A stretch of 14,528 nt of DNA from JASFEQ01 sp050122535 (GCA_050122535.1 JASFIT010000069.1:1-14528); one strand, 5' to 3'; counted from the first letter of the stretch, positions 5,186-12,974 are shown. Notes: generated by a model from the sequence alone, not told the origin. Program-made: numbers and translations.

Positions 5186-6934
5186 TCAGACGCTGCACAC
5201 CCCACAGCGATCGCATGATCCCACCTGACATACCTCGGATTCCCTTTCTTTTAGAGCGAGGTTGTATTCCTTGACCAAATACGCTTTGTAGATGCCGTGA
5301 TCTATAAAGTCCCAAGGAAGGATTTCGTCCGTCTCCCTCGTCCTGTGGACGAAAAAATCGGGATTGAGTTCAGAGGAGCGGAAAGTCTTGGTCCAATCCC
5401 CATTGCGTTTGTGGGATGATAAAAGCAGGGCTCCAACCCGCCTATCTCCCATGGACAGTAGGGTCTGGATATAAGCCCATTTGGGCACGTCAAAATTTAC
5501 CTTAACCCCTCCCTCTTTACCCATGGCCTTCCTCAACCATTTCTGCTTCTCTTTCAGGGTGGAAGTGTTCTCCATGGGAAACCATTGGAAGGGTGTAAAT
5601 GGTTTTGGGACGAAGCAGTTCACGCTCAGTTTTATTTGGCCGATTTTCCCACGCGTTCTGGATTCCCTAATAAGATGATGCTTGATGGTTTTGACCAGAT
5701 CTAAGATCTGGGTCACATCTTCGTGGGTTTCTGTAGGCAGGCCGATCAAGAAATAGAGCCTGAGCGTGAAGTCGCCCTTTTGGGCGATGAGTCGCACTGC
5801 GTTTATGATTTGATCCTGTGTCAATTGTTTGTTCACCACCCTGCGAAGTCTTTCAGAGCCGGCTTCCGGGGCGATAGCCACACTTCTCTGTCCCACGCTT
5901 CTTAAGTGGTCAAGTAAGTCTTCGCTTAATGAATCGGCCCGCAATGAGGAGACGGAAAAACGCCCCCCTTTCTCTACTATTTGCCCTGTTACGTGCGCTA
6001 TGCCTGGCGTGTCTGACACAGACGCACCCACCAGACCCAAATGGTCGTGTCCTTCCATGACTTCCTCTACCCGAGAAAGCAACTGGGTTTCATTGTGCAA
6101 CCTTGGCGGTCGGTAAACATAACCTGCGGCGCAGAATCGACAAGACCGTCCGCAACCCCTGCCCAGATCAATGAGGACCCTGTCAGCGAACTCCGTGTCC
6201 GGTGTCAAAATACCAGAGGTGGCTACCGGAGCGTCTGCTTCAACATGACGTGCCACCTTTATCTTTTCAGGGATGCCGGGATGGGCGGGTTCCATGGACT
6301 TGATGGTACCACTGGCGTGGTATTCCATGTGATAAAGGGAAGGGACATAGAGAGAATCTAGATTTTGCGCAAGCGTCTTTAAGACTTCTTGCTTGCTCTC
6401 CAGAGTGGGCATAACATCTATGAATAGGCCAATGAACGCCTCAAGACTTGCCTCTGCTTCTCCCAATAGGAAAAGATCCAAGAAGGGGCTTAAGGGCTCT
6501 GGATTCATAATGGTGGTGATCCCTCCTGCCATCACAACGGGGTGGGAATCGTCCCTCTCATGGGAAAGGAGAGGGATTTTGCCCAGCTGAAGGATTTTCA
6601 GGATGTTGGGATAATCATTCTCAAAGGAGAGGGAGAAGGCCACCAGGTGAAATTTCGGGAGTGGAGACTGGGATTCCATGGAGAGGAGGTTTTTCCCCGA
6701 TTCCAGATAGAGGGACATTTCTCCGTCATCGGGTAGGAAAAAACGTTCGGCCACCACATTCTCTTTTGTATTCAAGAGTTGGTAGACGATCTGAAACCCC
6801 AGATTGGACATGCCGATCCGATAATGATTAGGGTAGGCTAGGCCTATGGAGATTCTTCCACCCCAATCTTTTCTTATCACGCCTTTTTCCCTGGCCAATC
6901 TGGCCCGGTACAGGGAAACGATCTTGTCCGACAC
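5186..6934 (-). CDS. Radical SAM protein of the TIGR03960 type (B12-binding-like N-terminus)
   Basis: 582 residues from GTG 6934. The radical SAM cluster motif CxxxCxxC is at 261-268 (CGRSCRFC), in the context DLGRGCGRSCRFCAAG, and would bind a [4Fe-4S] cluster and S-adenosylmethionine. The N-terminal part (LAYPNHYRIGMSNLGFQIVY, then VVMAGGITTIMNPEP) resembles the degenerate cobalamin-binding-like domain of the TIGR03960 family, with no clear DxHxxG. The C-terminus has a cysteine group CX4CX2CX2C (569-580, ending CDRCGVC), a family trait. The reaction is unknown. A longer start at GTG 7003 has a GGGAG site 7 nt upstream, but the added 23 residues come from a seven-base repeat array (6956-6983) and do not look like the family; 6934 is preferred. 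It follows ftsZ on the same strand and is probably the last gene of the operon. Confidence 0.87.
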   Translation of the reverse strand: MSDKIVSLYRARLAREKGVIRKDWGGRISIGLAYPNHYRIGMSNLGFQIVYQLLNTKENVVAERFFLPDDGEMSLYLESGKNLLSMESQSPLPKFHLVAFSLSFENDYPNILKILQLGKIPLLSHERDDSHPVVMAGGITTIMNPEPLSPFLDLFLLGEAEASLEAFIGLFIDVMPTLESKQEVLKTLAQNLDSLYVPSLYHMEYHASGTIKSMEPAHPGIPEKIKVARHVEADAPVATSGILTPDTEFADRVLIDLGRGCGRSCRFCAAGYVYRPPRLHNETQLLSRVEEVMEGHDHLGLVGASVSDTPGIAHVTGQIVEKGGRFSVSSLRADSLSEDLLDHLRSVGQRSVAIAPEAGSERLRRVVNKQLTQDQIINAVRLIAQKGDFTLRLYFLIGLPTETHEDVTQILDLVKTIKHHLIRESRTRGKIGQIKLSVNCFVPKPFTPFQWFPMENTSTLKEKQKWLRKAMGKEGGVKVNFDVPKWAYIQTLLSMGDRRVGALLLSSHKRNGDWTKTFRSSELNPDFFVHRTRETDEILPWDFIDHGIYKAYLVKEYNLALKERESEVCQVGSCDRCGVCSV

Positions 6935-6955
6935 GAGCTTAGCCCCACAAATAAA

Positions 6956-6983
6956 GTAAGCAGTATGTAAAGAGCAGTAAGCA
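6956..6983 (-). repeat. Seven-base tandem repeat array before the radical SAM gene
   Basis: On the + strand the bases divide into four heptamers: GTAAGCA, GTATGTA, AAGAGCA and GTAAGCA. The array lies just 5' of the preferred start (6934) and within the longer alternative reading frame, whose first residues are therefore suspect. Confidence 0.5.
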
Positions 6984-7015
6984 CAAAAGAATATGGTGAG
7001 CACAGATTAACTCCC

Positions 7016-7077
7016 TTCCACCGTAGCCGTCGATCTTATGATTCAAAAGATCGTCTCGTTCCTTGCCTGCGGTGGAA
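7016..7077 (-). other. Nested inverted repeat between ftsZ and the radical SAM gene
   Basis: The outer arms TTCCACCG (7016-7023) and CGGTGGAA (7070-7077) are exact. The inner arms CGATCTT (7031-7037) and AAGATCG (7047-7053) are exact with a 9-nt loop. It starts 20 nt after the ftsZ stop in the direction of transcription. No T-run follows, so RNA processing or partial attenuation is more likely than full termination. The distal arm abuts the GGGAG before GTG 7003. Confidence 0.45.
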
Positions 7078-7097
7078 ACGTCATCACACCCTCTCAA

Positions 7098-8303
7098 TCA
7101 ATCGGCCTTAGCCCTGAGGAAGGTTGGATAATCGAGACTATCTTTGAAAAAGGTCCGTTTTAGGAGACCCTTCTTCTTGTAATTCAATTCTTCTCTATGC
7201 GCTCGAGATGGCACCTCTTCAGCCCTCTGGAAGGTGGGTGTTTCCAGGACCTCTCCGTTCAGTTTGACCGTCCATGCGTCATCTGCATCTTCCGGGGTCA
7301 CATCCCTAAGTCTGACCACCTTATCGTAATGTTCCCTTTCTATACCCGTGGCGATGACGGTTATCTGGATCTCATCCCCAAGGGAGTCGTCGAAAACCAC
7401 GCCCCAGAAGATGTCCGCATCTTCATGCACTTCTTGTTTGATATAGCTGGAGGCCTGATCGATCTCTTCCATGGTCATGTCTGGAGGTCCTGTGACGTTC
7501 ATTAGGAGACCCCTTGCACCACTTATGGACACATCTTCAAGAAGGGGACTATTGATGGCCTCCTGTGCCGCTTCGGCGGCCCGGTTCTCGCCACTTGCCC
7601 TTCCAGTACCCATAATGGCCGTTCCCATCTGTTCCATCACCCTTTTCACGTCAGCAAAATCCAGATTAATAAAGCCACTACTCATAATCAGATCAGAAAT
7701 TCCTTTGACCGCGTGAAGGAGCACCTCATCGGCCCGCACAATGAGTTCCTTGAAGGGGGTGTTCTTGTCTGCTATGGTTTTCAGGCGCTCATTGGGAATG
7801 ATAATCAGGGTATCCACCTCTTTTTTTAGCTCCTGTATCCCGTCCAACGCCCTGTTCATCCTCTTGTCACCCTCAAATTTAAAGGGCTTGGTCACCACGG
7901 CTACGGTTAGAGCGCCCAGGTCCCTCGCTTCACGCGCCACGACCGGAGAAGCGCCAGTTCCTGTTCCTCCGCCCATGCCTGCCGTGACAAAGATCATATC
8001 AGATCCGTCGATGGTCTCCCTGATCTCATCAATGCATTCTTCGGCTGACAAGCGGCCCACTTCCGGATCAGCGCCTGCGCCGAGCCCTCTGGTTATGGAT
8101 GCACCAAGCTGTATCTTCTTGGTGCACAAAGAGCGCTCGAGATTTTGGCTGTCTGTATTGGCCGCCACAAATTCAACCCCTTGGAGCTTGGTGGCGATCA
8201 TATTGTTTGTGGCATTTCCGCCAGCTCCGCCAACGCCAATGACCTTTATCTTGGCATTGTACCTTTTACCTTTTTCTTTCTCTTCAACAAATGCAATCTT
8301 CAT
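7098..8303 (-). CDS. ftsZ: Cell division protein FtsZ
   Basis: 401 residues. FtsZ is the tubulin-like GTPase that polymerises into the Z ring at midcell and recruits the divisome. Visible motifs: the nucleotide-binding loop VIGVGGAGGNATNNM (21-35), the tubulin signature GGGTGTG (111-117), the synergy (T7) loop NLDFAD (213-218), and the C-terminal conserved peptide LDYPTFLRAKAD (390-401) for binding FtsA. The linker before that peptide is short (about 50 residues). The frame is open 25 codons further upstream, but ATG 8303 is chosen because TAGGAGGG lies just before it and because MKIAF is where the family begins. It is 64 nt downstream of ftsA. All key residues are present. Confidence 0.98.
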   Translation of the reverse strand: MKIAFVEEKEKGKRYNAKIKVIGVGGAGGNATNNMIATKLQGVEFVAANTDSQNLERSLCTKKIQLGASITRGLGAGADPEVGRLSAEECIDEIRETIDGSDMIFVTAGMGGGTGTGASPVVAREARDLGALTVAVVTKPFKFEGDKRMNRALDGIQELKKEVDTLIIIPNERLKTIADKNTPFKELIVRADEVLLHAVKGISDLIMSSGFINLDFADVKRVMEQMGTAIMGTGRASGENRAAEAAQEAINSPLLEDVSISGARGLLMNVTGPPDMTMEEIDQASSYIKQEVHEDADIFWGVVFDDSLGDEIQITVIATGIEREHYDKVVRLRDVTPEDADDAWTVKLNGEVLETPTFQRAEEVPSRAHREELNYKKKGLLKRTFFKDSLDYPTFLRAKAD

Positions 8304-8324
8304 AAGTGTCCCTCCTAAAATAGG

Positions 8325-8352
8325 TTTGGCCTGACAGCCCGAACGGGCCAAA
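8325..8352 (-). other. Inverted repeats in the ftsA-ftsZ spacer
   Basis: TTTGGCC (8325-8331) and GGCCAAA (8346-8352) are exact inverted repeats. Inside, GCCCG and CGGGC (within 8337-8348) form an overlapping shorter stem. The element lies about 22 nt before the ftsZ start codon, just upstream of its Shine-Dalgarno. No T-run follows. It may affect ftsZ translation or mark an RNA-processing site. Confidence 0.42.
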
Positions 8353-8367
8353 GGGCTAACCAGGCAG

Positions 8368-9591
8368 TTAAATGACATCTTTGAACCATTTTTTCATCCT
8401 CTCCATGACTCGGCCAAAGATGTTCGTATCCCTTATCCTGAATTTCTTGCCCTCCTGATTTCTCTTCCCTCCATAGAGAACAAGCCCTACTGCCGTTGCA
8501 TACATGGGTTTCCCGACCACCTCCGAAAGGCCTCTGATCCCGAGTGGGTAGCCTGTACGTGAAGGCGCATTGAATACCTGTTCAGCCAACTCTGTGACCC
8601 CGGGCAATTCTGCGGAACCGCCGGTGATTACCACGCCAGAATTGATCAGATCATCATAGCCCGATCGGAGTAAATCATTGTGAATAAGGGTAAGTATCTC
8701 TTCAACCCGCGGTTCCAGAATCTCACCCAGGATCTGCCTTGATAAGACCCTCGGTTTTCTACCTCCCACTCCAGGCACCTCAAGGGTCTCATCCTTCCCG
8801 ATCATAGAGGACATGCCACATCCGAATTTTATTTTTATCTTTTCAGCCTCCATTCTCGGTGTTCTAAGCCCTATGGCAATGTCATAGGTGAGATTATCTC
8901 CACCCAGGGTTAAGACAGAGGTGTGTTTGATGGAGCCCCGTGAAAAGACGGCCATGTCTGTTGTTCCGCCGCCGAAGTCGATCAGGGCCACGCCCAAATT
9001 GCGTTCTTCTTCGGAGAGTACCGCTTCACTGGAGGCCAGCGATTCGAGCACAATATCACACACATCCAACCCGGCCCTGTTGGCGCATTTGATGATGTTC
9101 TGTGCTGATGTGACCGCACCAGTGACGATATGGATCTTTGCTTCCATGCGAACGCCGGACATGCCAAGGGGATCGGTGATGCCATCTTGTTCATCTATAA
9201 TAAACTCTTGAGTCAAAACATGGATCACCTCGCGGTCCATAGGGATGGCCACAGCGCTGGCCGCCTCGATCACCCTGTCGATATCATTCTTGGTAACTTC
9301 CCTTTCCTTGAGAGCGATGACGCCATGACTGTTGAATCCCTTGATGTGTCCGCCGGCTATGCCGGCATAGATAGAGCTTATCTCACAACCGGCCATGGTC
9401 TCTGCTTCTTCTATGGCCTCTTTTATGGAATTGACTGTTCTTTCAATGTTAATTACCACCCCCTTTCTGAGGCCTTCAGAAGGGTGACTGCCAATACCGA
9501 CAATCTCGATGCCATCAGGCTGGAGTTCACCCACCACAGCACATATCTTTGTTGTTCCGATATCCAAGCCTACAATGATTTCTCCGGCCAT
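8368..9591 (-). CDS. ftsA: Cell division protein FtsA
   Basis: 407 residues. FtsA is an actin-like ATPase that ties FtsZ filaments to the inner membrane and recruits later divisome proteins. Visible: phosphate-1 motif DIGTTK (10-15), an insertion region corresponding to the 1C domain (about 85-165), phosphate-2 motif IDFGGGTTD (204-212), the adenosine motif ITGGSAELPG (322-331), and a C-terminal amphipathic helix IFGRVMERMKKWFKDV (391-406) that acts as the membrane-targeting sequence. The length is close to the usual 420. ATG 9591 has AAGGAGC 8 nt upstream. It lies between ftsQ (94-nt gap) and ftsZ (64-nt gap), the standard order. The Shine-Dalgarno is part of an inverted repeat (see the ftsQ-ftsA entry). 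Confidence 0.97.
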   Translation of the reverse strand: MAGEIIVGLDIGTTKICAVVGELQPDGIEIVGIGSHPSEGLRKGVVINIERTVNSIKEAIEEAETMAGCEISSIYAGIAGGHIKGFNSHGVIALKEREVTKNDIDRVIEAASAVAIPMDREVIHVLTQEFIIDEQDGITDPLGMSGVRMEAKIHIVTGAVTSAQNIIKCANRAGLDVCDIVLESLASSEAVLSEEERNLGVALIDFGGGTTDMAVFSRGSIKHTSVLTLGGDNLTYDIAIGLRTPRMEAEKIKIKFGCGMSSMIGKDETLEVPGVGGRKPRVLSRQILGEILEPRVEEILTLIHNDLLRSGYDDLINSGVVITGGSAELPGVTELAEQVFNAPSRTGYPLGIRGLSEVVGKPMYATAVGLVLYGGKRNQEGKKFRIRDTNIFGRVMERMKKWFKDVI

Positions 9592-9598
9592 GATCCTA

Positions 9599-9696
9599 GC
9601 TCCTTAAAAAAATTGTCAGTTAAGGTTGACGGCTTCGTAATCAGTACGTTGTTTTGCGAAATAGAGGATAACGGACCTGTACCTATCAACTGACAA
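9599..9696 (-). promoter_or_regulatory. Inverted repeats around the ftsA Shine-Dalgarno
   Basis: On the - strand, CCTTAA (9625-9620) and TTAAGG (9607-9602) can pair, and the second arm is part of the ftsA site TAAGGAGC (9606-9599). A longer-range exact 9-base pair, TTGTCAGTT (9696-9688) with AACTGACAA (9621-9613), overlaps the first arm and is followed by seven T. Its 5' arm spans the last codons and stop of ftsQ. The two pairings compete. Seen by eye only. Confidence 0.38.
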
Positions 9697-10534
9697 CGCC
9701 ATCGTTTTTGTATGAGACTACGGCGCCCTCCCTGTAATTTAGATTTATACGCTTCACCATTTGAATACGACCGCTCCTTTTGAGATGCTCAACAAGCCGT
9801 TTCAAATCCTCCATTTTTCGCTTCAATTGAATCCCCTCCAGCTCAATAACCGCTGGCAAGGAGAGAAAATAGAGGGAAATATGTCCTGTCTTCTCAACGT
9901 GGACTTCAGACAGCTGCCCTAGAGACAAGGAGCCCTTTTCCGCTTCAAGAACCCTCAGCACGCTGGCTGCCAATTGTAGTTGCTTCTTCCTATCGCTTCC
10001 GCTCGTGGATATACCCGTGACCAATGGAAAGTCCATGGAAGCGGTCTTGTTTACTCTCCTGAAAATCTTCCCCCATCGATTCATGTAGTGCAGGTTGCCC
10101 ATGACAACGATTGCGTAAGGTTTCTCCTTTTCCGCCTTAATGACTAAGGTATGGGGAAAGCGTTTTTCAAGATTGACCGATCTAATCCAAGGATGCTTTT
10201 CCATTCTCTGTTTCAATTCATCCAATCGGACTGACAACAAACTGGTATCAGGTTTTAGCTCGGACATTTTCATCAGGGCATGCCTCAGCTTTCCATCAAC
10301 GCCGTCAACGATAACCCGTTCAAGCCTGATATAGGGAGACGAGAGCAGGTTTTCATAGAGATAAAGAAACAAAAGACTTATGAGCACGAGCCCAGCCAGG
10401 AGACAGGAGAATTTGAAAGAGCAGGAAAAAAGGAAACGCGTTACCCTCCATGTATTGGAAGAGGTCTTCCGCTTCCTCTTTTTGATGGCTTGTTTCTTTA
10501 GAACGGATTTTGTCTTTCTCGGTTTCTTCTTCAT
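9686..10534 (-). CDS. ftsQ: Cell division protein FtsQ (DivIB)
   Basis: 282 residues, a bitopic inner-membrane protein linking the early and late divisome through FtsB and FtsL. Layout: a strongly basic cytoplasmic tail (1-33; KKKPRKTK and KKRKRK), one membrane segment at about 41-60 (KFSCLLAGLVLISLLFLYLY), a POTRA domain at about 69-137 (IRLERVIVDG to HPWIRSVNLEKRFPHTLVIK), and the periplasmic beta domain to the end. The motif WIRSVNLEKRFPHTL is typical of the family. The gene starts only 12 nt after the murB stop and has no clear Shine-Dalgarno, so its translation is probably coupled to murB. No ddl gene stands before it, unlike the E. coli order. Confidence 0.94.
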   Translation of the reverse strand: MKKKPRKTKSVLKKQAIKKRKRKTSSNTWRVTRFLFSCSFKFSCLLAGLVLISLLFLYLYENLLSSPYIRLERVIVDGVDGKLRHALMKMSELKPDTSLLSVRLDELKQRMEKHPWIRSVNLEKRFPHTLVIKAEKEKPYAIVVMGNLHYMNRWGKIFRRVNKTASMDFPLVTGISTSGSDRKKQLQLAASVLRVLEAEKGSLSLGQLSEVHVEKTGHISLYFLSLPAVIELEGIQLKRKMEDLKRLVEHLKRSGRIQMVKRINLNYREGAVVSYKNDGVVS

Positions 10535-10546
10535 GTGACACGCTGT

Positions 10547-11464
10547 CTAGTGGCCCACTACCCTTATCTCAGGTTCCAGTTCTATTCCCGTCTCTGCCCT
10601 TACCTTCTCTTTTGCCATTTCCATGAGGGCCAAGACGTCTTCCGCCCTGGCACCCCCTGTATTCACGATATAATTTGCATGTTGGGGCGAAATCATGGCG
10701 CCCCCAATCTTCTTTCCCTTTAATCCTGCCTCTTCGATGAGCCTTCCCGCATAGTCATCGGGGGGATTTCTGAAGACCGAACCTGCACTGGGATACTCCA
10801 GAGGCTGGGTCGCTTTTCGTCTTTTTAAGTGGTCTGCCACCCGTTTTGAGACAATCTCCGGAGTCTCCCGCGTGCATTGCAGACTGGCTCTGACCACAAC
10901 GATCCCCTCCTGGATGGACGAATTCCTGTATGAAAAGGTCAGATCTGAACGATTTCTTGATGTAAGTTCTCCGTGAGGGTTCACCAGTTCAATTTCCTGG
11001 ACCACACTTCCCATATCCTTTCCAAATGCACCTGCGTTCATGGTCACGGCACCACCCACTGTACCGGGTATTCCTGCGAGGAATTCCAATCCTCCTAATC
11101 CCCTCTGGGCCGTGTACTTCACGAGATCGCTGAGAGCGAGGCCTCCTCCGGCCACCACGATCCGGTCATTCTTTTCATGCGGCTCGATTGTGGCCAGCGC
11201 CCCCACCATGATTATTACGATCCCGTTGAACCCCCTATCTCTCACCAGTAAATTACTGCCACGACCAACCACCAGGTAAGGGATATTCTCTCTGTTGATG
11301 TGGGAGAACAGTTGTTGGAGCTCTCCCAGTTCTTGGACAAAGCAGACCGCGTCCGCTTTACCTCCGATGCGGAAGGTGGTGTGCTCGCTCATGGCACGAT
11401 CCAGGCGAACAATCTCCCCCATGATTTCAACCAATCCTCTTTTCTGTCTTAGGTCCATGTCCAT
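10547..11464 (-). CDS. murB: UDP-N-acetylenolpyruvoylglucosamine reductase MurB
   Basis: 305 residues from ATG 11464. MurB is a cytoplasmic FAD enzyme that uses NADPH to reduce UDP-GlcNAc-enolpyruvate to UDP-MurNAc. Visible: TTFRIGG (29-35) at the N-terminus, FAD-site motifs GRGSNLLV (67-74) and GIPGTVGGAVTMNAGAFG (131-148), SYR (178-180), PSAGSVFRNP (225-234) with the catalytic proton-donor Ser at 229, and the C-terminal acid motif LEPEIRVVG (296-304). The open frame continues to GTG 11488, but that extension comes from the heptamer repeats of the murC-murB spacer. ATG 11458 and 11422 are also possible; none has a strong ribosome site. It lies 63 nt after murC and 12 nt before ftsQ. Confidence 0.95.
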   Translation of the reverse strand: MDMDLRQKRGLVEIMGEIVRLDRAMSEHTTFRIGGKADAVCFVQELGELQQLFSHINRENIPYLVVGRGSNLLVRDRGFNGIVIIMVGALATIEPHEKNDRIVVAGGGLALSDLVKYTAQRGLGGLEFLAGIPGTVGGAVTMNAGAFGKDMGSVVQEIELVNPHGELTSRNRSDLTFSYRNSSIQEGIVVVRASLQCTRETPEIVSKRVADHLKRRKATQPLEYPSAGSVFRNPPDDYAGRLIEEAGLKGKKIGGAMISPQHANYIVNTGGARAEDVLALMEMAKEKVRAETGIELEPEIRVVGH

Positions 11465-11465
11465 T

Positions 11466-11536
11466 AAGGCGGAAGGCGTAAGGCACAAGGCAGAGGGATT
11501 TGATCTTAAGGCCTTGCGCCCTGAGCCTTAGGCCTT
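11466..11536 (-). repeat. Inverted arrays of a seven-base repeat at the murC-murB junction
   Basis: On the + strand, 11466-11491 is built of units AAGGCGG, AAGGCGT, AAGGCAC and AAGGC. The segment 11511-11536 holds GCCTT-type units in the opposite sense. The arms match at 20 of 26 positions as inverted repeats, around a 19-nt spacer. The inner ten bases (11482-11491 with 11511-11520) pair fully in the murC-murB transcript if one G-U is allowed. The right arm includes the last codons and stop of murC; the left arm ends one base before the murB start. Confidence 0.65.
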
Positions 11537-12910
11537 CAGCCTTTTCAATAGCGCCTCACCCACGTGATAGATATCTCCTGCGCCAAGGGTGATGACCAGA
11601 TCTCCAGGCTCGATAAGACCTAATAGGACCTTCAAGATCTCATCCTGGTGGTGACACAAGTTCACCTCTCTGTGACCATGTTCCTTTATTCCCTGGCAAA
11701 GCCATTCCGCATCTACACCCTCTATAGGAGGCTCCCCGGCCGGGTATATGGGAGCCACAATGAGTAGATCGGCCTGGTTAAAGCAAATGGTAAAACGGTC
11801 ATACAAGGCCTTTGTCCGCGAATATCTGTGAGGCTGAAACACAACGACGAGGCGTTTTTCGGGCCAGCACTCCTTTGCCGTTTCCAGAACCGCGGTGATC
11901 TCTGTGGGGTGATGACCATAATCATCCACCAAGAGAATACCGCCTTTTTCCCCTTTCACCTGGAAGCGCCTGGCAAGGCCTCCCAAGGTTTTGAGACCCT
12001 CTTTTATATCTCCCGTTTTCACATCCAGTTCTTGACCCACCGCTATGGCTGCCAGGGCGTTCAGGACATTATGGTTACCCGGTATCCCGACCTGGACACG
12101 ACCCAACGAGTCGTTCTGGTAGAGGACCTCAAAACCAACCCCTAACCGGTCCCCTTCTATATTAGAGGCCCTCAGGTCTGCCTGGGAATTCGTGCCATAG
12201 GTGATATACCTTTTTCTCAAATGGGGAATCATGCCCTGAATCTCTTCATTGTCCAGACAAATAATGGCAAGCCCATAGAATGGGATCTTGTTGATGAAAT
12301 TGATAAAGGCCTCTCGAATGGCATCCATATGGCCATAGTAATCCATGTGCTCATAGTCCACATTGGTCACAACCGCTATGGTGGGGGAGAGGGCCATGAA
12401 AGAGCCATCGCTTTCATCCGTCTCCGCAACCAGGATATCCCCTTGACCAAGTTTCGCATTGGAGCCGCCCCAGATATCTAGCCTACCCCCAATGACCACG
12501 GTTGGATCCAGATCTCCGCTGGTCAGTATGGAAGCGATCATGGACGTGGTGGTGGTTTTACCGTGGGCACCCGCAACAGCCACGCCATACTTGAGACGCA
12601 TCAATTCTGCCAGCATCTCAGCTCTGGGTATGACGGGAATGTATCTCTCTCTGGCCTCAATGATCTCGGGGTTGTCACTGGCAACGGCTGAGGAATAGAC
12701 CACCACATCTGCTTCGCCTATGTTGTCTTCTTTATGTCCGTGAAAGATTTTTCCTCCGAGACGGGCAAGCCTGGCGGTCACATGGGAATCCTGAATATCA
12801 GAACCGCTCACCTCATATCCAAGATTGATCAGGAGTTCGGCGATACCACTCATGCCGATACCTCCTATGCCCACGAAATGGATGTGTTTGGCCTTACCGA
12901 ATGTTTTCAT
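11528..12910 (-). CDS. murC: UDP-N-acetylmuramate--L-alanine ligase MurC
   Basis: 460 residues, the usual size. MurC adds L-alanine to UDP-MurNAc with ATP in the cytoplasm, the first step of stem-peptide synthesis. Visible: Rossmann-type UDP-substrate motif GIGGIGMSGIA (14-24), ATP-binding loop GAHGKTTTTS (114-123), DESDGSF (165-171), NVDYEHMDYYG (183-193), GNHNVLNALA (278-287), RRFQ (314-317), DDYGHHPTEI (329-338), FQPHRYSRT (358-366) and GAGDI (443-447). All three Mur-ligase domains are present. ATG 12910 is where the family begins, although the sequence before it has no well-spaced Shine-Dalgarno. It is 64 nt after murG. The last codons are part of a heptamer repeat arm that continues into the spacer. 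Confidence 0.98.
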   Translation of the reverse strand: MKTFGKAKHIHFVGIGGIGMSGIAELLINLGYEVSGSDIQDSHVTARLARLGGKIFHGHKEDNIGEADVVVYSSAVASDNPEIIEARERYIPVIPRAEMLAELMRLKYGVAVAGAHGKTTTTSMIASILTSGDLDPTVVIGGRLDIWGGSNAKLGQGDILVAETDESDGSFMALSPTIAVVTNVDYEHMDYYGHMDAIREAFINFINKIPFYGLAIICLDNEEIQGMIPHLRKRYITYGTNSQADLRASNIEGDRLGVGFEVLYQNDSLGRVQVGIPGNHNVLNALAAIAVGQELDVKTGDIKEGLKTLGGLARRFQVKGEKGGILLVDDYGHHPTEITAVLETAKECWPEKRLVVVFQPHRYSRTKALYDRFTICFNQADLLIVAPIYPAGEPPIEGVDAEWLCQGIKEHGHREVNLCHHQDEILKVLLGLIEPGDLVITLGAGDIYHVGEALLKRLKA

Positions 12911-12940
12911 ACCTTTGCCGAGTATGCGACACTACAAATG

Positions 12941-12968
12941 CAATCGACCACCAACCACTGACAACCGA
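12941..12968 (-). repeat. Seven-base tandem repeat array in the murG-murC spacer
   Basis: On the + strand, four heptamers in phase: CAATCGA, CCACCAA, CCACTGA and CAACCGA. The array fills nearly half of the 64-nt spacer. The nine bases ACTGACAAC in it recur at the end of ftsQ (9689-9697). Confidence 0.5.
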
Positions 12969-12974
12969 CGTGAT

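Noticed and set aside
5037..5228. 63-residue + strand frame after the DUF2059 gene
   Set aside because: It runs through the intrinsic terminator and the end of the radical SAM gene and has no supporting signal.
7741..8334. 197-residue + strand frame opposite ftsZ
   Set aside because: It is antisense to highly conserved ftsZ; long antisense frames are common in such GC-biased genes.
8304..8378. 25-codon N-terminal extension of ftsZ
   Set aside because: It overlaps the end of ftsA and the spacer hairpin; the strong ribosome site and family start both point to ATG 8303.
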